Positions 60,690-64,000 of a stretch of DNA of 64,000 bases are shown piece after piece. A program made the position numbers and the translations under genes. Under the pieces are notes generated by a model, which did no database searches, had not been told where the DNA came from, and worked only from the letters and a program-made list of their open reading frames with translations. Source of the stretch: Symsagittifera roscoffensis (lineage: Eukaryota > Xenacoelomorpha > Acoela > Convolutidae); the NCBI RefSeq assembly GCF_963678635.1, contig NC_087064.1, forward strand, positions 52,842,684-52,906,683. Reading direction: 5' to 3'. Positions within the stretch are counted from its first letter, which is position 1, and each line of letters begins with the position of its first letter.

Positions 60690-61300
60690 ATGATCCAAAT
60701 AGAACCAAAGGCCGAAGAGATCGACTATGAGTTTTCAACTAGTCCCTCTACTACTTCAGCGTAGGCAATTGGATTTTTAAAAAAAAATCAAGATGCAAAC
60801 TAGACCTTGTTTGAAACTTTATGATGCCTGAGAGTTTACATCAAAAAGCATTGATAATGAACATAAGATAAACGACAATGAAAAATTATTGATAATGAAA
60901 ACATTACTGACTTTCCAGTTAAAGATGAGGTTCGCAGGACAATTGAGGACAAAGACATAAAAATCCGAAACGCTTTATAGCGCGCATCTTACCTGGAACC
61001 GTTCATCAAAATTGAGGAAGAAGAGAATAGAAATCATACAGAGGGATGAAACATAAATCCTGATAGACTCGGTGAACGGACTTGTTGAACAGTTATTGGT
61101 TGGCAGTGAATTTAAAATTTGGAGCAGTGACAGTCGAAGGAAATTCCCAACCCAGGACAAAATACGTGCAAAAGAAATGACAATCCCGAGACAAACAATA
61201 TTGACAATTGTCGAATATGTGGTCAAAAGGATCATTGGGCAAAAAACTGCCGTAGTTGCTTCAGTTGAAGATGTTCTAGCCATGGAATAAAATGACGGAA
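60690..61300 (+). pseudogene. Ty3/gypsy gag remnant with CCHC zinc knuckle
   Basis: A plausible start is the ATG at 60690 (MIQIEPKAEEIDY). Acidic and Lys-rich gag-like sequence with stops follows. A zinc knuckle at 61209-61250 fits C-x2-C-x4-H-x4-C exactly (CRICGQKDHWAKNC) and would be the RNA-binding nucleocapsid part. The pol remnants follow on the same strand. Confidence 0.65.
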
Positions 61301-61590
61301 CACTACAACGTAATCAAGTTGTTCTTCGCTAACAAAACCAAATATTTCAATGTGGAATTACAATTGAACGGAAAGGTGGTAACAGGACTGTTAGACAGCC
61401 GGAGTAGCAGTTCGCTCATAAATTTCGACACTTATGAATGACTTCAAAATCCGAGGAGCATAAAAATTGTTAATAGTTAAAAAATAGCTGCTCACAATAT
61501 GGCCTCAAAAATATTTGGCATTGAGCTTTTTCAAATAAAACTACAATTCGAAGAGTTGCCATAGAGTTTTTCATAACGGGGCGGATAATT
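61300..61590 (+). pseudogene. Ty3/gypsy pol: aspartic protease remnant
   Basis: FNVELQLNGKVVTGLLDSRS (about 61347-61405) matches the start of retroelement aspartic proteases. The catalytic D-S/T-G reads Asp-Ser-Arg at 61394-61402, so the site is lost. A stop follows at 61439-61441. It lies directly after the CCHC knuckle, as expected for gag-pol order. Confidence 0.6.
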
Positions 61591-62079
61591 GCTATCTTGT
61601 TTTGGATATCGTAATATCTCTAGTATCTATTCTAAACATGATTTACAGTGCGAAACATCGCTTTACAATGCTTTACAGTGCGAAACATCGGACAGCGCTA
61701 CCTATATCAGCACAAACAACGACCGGTGTGCAAAATTTTGACGTTGAGGGAGAAAATCACATATCACCAAATAAAAACTAGTAGAAATCGTCAATAGGGA
61801 TAAAAAGGATACAATTCTCATTGACCAAAAAAGTTTAGTCAAAAGCATACAGGAAAATCAAAATAGTTTTCTGGAGGTAATGAACATACACAATGAAACC
61901 ATTCACATATCACAAAATCAAAATTACTAATTACACCAATTTGAAAAGTCCGGTTACAATTAACGAACCCTATAGTAGCAAAGAACGAACGCGTCAGAAT
62001 CGTTTTCAAATTAGCAATCACGTTTTGCTGGACGGTGCACAATTGTTATCAAAGAAGAAATTGGTACAGATAATGTTTG

Positions 62080-63000
62080 ATAGACATAATCAAGCTTCTT
62101 ACGCACCTCTACGGACTTAGGATTTTCAGATAGAATCAAAAAAGGATAAGGGATGTCATCTACTCATTGGACGGCAATATGTTCCCCTTGACCATTGATT
62201 TAGCGTCTGATTAATTCCAAAAGGCACTAGGTGAGCAATCATTAAATATATGGGTCCATATGAGGATAAAGTTTTTTAAGGGTCTCACGTCAGCGCCAGG
62301 AGAATTTTGAAACCTAATGGAATTCATACTGAGTGCACTATCACACGAAAACATTTTGTTGTTTCTAGATGACGTTATCATCTTTCGTAGAAAATTTGAC
62401 GAACTTCTAGAGAGTTTGGCAGCTATTCTGCGTCGCCTGAAAAACGGTTATTTGAAAAACAAAAGATCGAAACGCAGAACTCTTCCACAAAAAATCTTTT
62501 CGGGTAGATTGTGTCGAACAATGGCGTCGAAGTAGACCCGGAAAAAACTTAATTAAAACATGAAAAAAACTCACAGCATCAAACAACTGCGGGCAGTATT
62601 AGGAATCATTGGCTTCTACCAAAAAGTTTTCAAAGGGTTCGGAAAGGCAGAGGAACCACTTTACAAGCTTCATAATAAGATCGGAGAAATGTTTTTAATG
62701 AAGCTCGCAAAACAGCCTTGAAAGATCTGAAAGTAAAACTGCAGCAAGTGCCAATACTGGAAAAACCAAATGGCGAAGATATGTAAACCCTAACAAAGGA
62801 CGCTTTTTTAACTTTGTTAGGAGCCATAATGACACAAAAGCAGCAAAACATGAATGAGTCATTGTGCAGCCAGCAAGCACTGAATAAAGGTCAACGGAAA
62901 TACTCCGCAAACAAGAAGCAACTAGCAACTATATGCAATGGTTCACTTCACGTAGTACTTTCGGAACTGTTTCTTTGGACAAACTTTTTAGATTAATAGG
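62080..63000 (+). pseudogene. Ty3/gypsy pol: reverse transcriptase and RNase H remnant
   Basis: GLTSAPGEF (about 62280-62310) and MEFILSALSHENILLFLDDV (62317-62376) form RT motifs B-C; FLDD is at 62362-62373. LESLAAILRRLKN and FSGRL follow, then the connection LRAVLGIIGFYQKVFKGFGK (about 62590-62645). RNase H-like sequence reads YSANKKQLATICN (about 62900-62940). Stops and frame changes separate these pieces. Confidence 0.75.
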
Positions 63001-63299
63001 GATCATAGAACGTGAAAAAAGCTTTAACGCTTCATGGAGACAGACAGTATGATAGCTGAATGCTTGCAAAAACTAGGACGATTTCAGTTCGATATCAAGC
63101 ACGAGGCGGAAAACTAGAATCCAATGGCAGACTGCTAGTCAAGTGTTCCAACAAGCACCACTGAAGTGGTTAAATATATAGAAAAAACAGATATCACTAG
63201 CAAGATCTGGGATCAAGCGCTGAAAACTCTCAATTTGGATTTACGAATGGTTCAACCTAAACCGAAAGAATAAAGAACTAGCTGGGTACAACATAAAGA

Positions 63300-64000
63300 G
63301 AGGCTGGAGCAAAGGCAAATCAGTTGTTCCTCAAAAACATTGGGGTAATTTTGGCTCAATTTCGAAAATTTTGTTATCGAAAACGGTTTACTAAGAGATA
63401 GCACTTAGTAGTAAAATTTCGCTCGCCTGGAATGAGCAGGTATCTTAATGATTGGGATAGTAGTTGTAAATAAACATATGGCCAGAAGAAACCTATCCAG
63501 AAGCATACCGTAGATTTGGAAGCCCAGCCATCAATTTTGGCACGTAGATTTGGATATGATGGGACCGTTAAAATTATCAGAATCATACGAGTAATTTTTC
63601 CAATTGGAGATATCATTACAAACTTACAAAGCAGCGCCATTAGAAATTCAGGAAGCAAAAACATTAACGAAAATTATGTTTGATAACTGGATGTCAGGTT
63701 TTGTCTGCCCAGCAAATCTGCACGGCGACAGAGAATCAAATTTCATATCACTTCTTTTCAAAATTTTTGTTAAAAGAAATTATACTACGTGTTCTGGCAA
63801 AGCACGAAAGTGATATAAATGATGATGTTTTTAAAGATAGAAAAAAAACTGCCACTATTTTTTCAATCCAAAAAAGTGGGAAATTTTTGAACATCACATC
63901 CAGACACAAAAAACGGGTCAATAATGAAAACTTTCTTTTGCACAGGAGAAGTATGTGTGGAACTCATAAAACTTAGCAATGAGTCGCACTTTGGGTTCAT
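63300..64000 (+). pseudogene. Ty3/gypsy pol: integrase remnant, runs off the window
   Basis: WHVDLDMMGPLKLSESYE (63539-63590) covers the first catalytic Asp of the integrase core. EAKTLTKIMFDNWMSGFVCP (about 63652-63710) and NLHGDRESNFISLLFK (63715-63762) cover the second. The third acidic residue and the C-terminal part were not recognised before the window ends. The frame is broken between and after these blocks. Confidence 0.7.

Overview
The window is animal nuclear DNA, AT-rich and repeat-dense. It has one recognisable host gene, a seven-exon cytosolic glycerol-3-phosphate dehydrogenase [NAD+] (37009-46950, + strand). Its protein co-linearity with animal GPD1, spliceosomal introns, LINEs, Penelope-like elements (PLEs), a Ty3/gypsy element, tRNA-related SINEs and satellites point to an invertebrate metazoan. 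The sequence does not fix the phylum.

Layout. 1-11746: a near-identical direct duplication of a block of about 4.78 kb (1-4778 and 6967-11746). It flanks 2.2 kb holding a MULE-like transposase tail, a short tandem repeat and a 362-bp palindrome. 11747-13500: unclassified DNA and an element with 44-bp perfect terminal inverted repeats. 13697-21287: a 7.6-kb degenerate array of about 40-44-bp units with larger duplications superimposed. 21288-23770: purine-rich, stop-riddled DNA of unknown origin. 23770-31010: two decayed PLEs pointing away from each other, with copies of a dispersed repeat of about 0.9 kb and a hammerhead-like motif at each PLE tail. Both PLE reverse transcriptases carry the remains of a PHD-type zinc finger between motif B and the YVDD motif. 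31395-36600: a decayed LINE whose ORF1 has SGNH-esterase features and whose ORF2 (endonuclease plus reverse transcriptase) is split by the 0.9-kb repeat. 36970-47160: the GPD1 gene; its introns hold SINEs, blocks of a ~160-bp tandem repeat and an antisense ORF. 47297-49690: three copies of a MITE family, one split by a SINE. 49700-55100: satellites and short-motif clusters. 55500-58800: two further LINE remnants. 60690-64000: a decayed Ty3/gypsy element running off the right edge.

Every mobile-element ORF shown here is interrupted by stops or frameshifts, so none looks autonomous. The GPD1 frame is intact: exons of 38, 193, 141, 139, 223, 121 and 210 nt join into 354 codons. Splice sites are canonical except for one GC-AG intron. 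A 3'-splice-site-like sequence lies 8 nt upstream of the ATG, so the mRNA leader may be acquired by splicing.

Assignments rest on reading motifs and family resemblance by eye. No database search was possible, and element boundaries are approximate unless terminal repeats define them.
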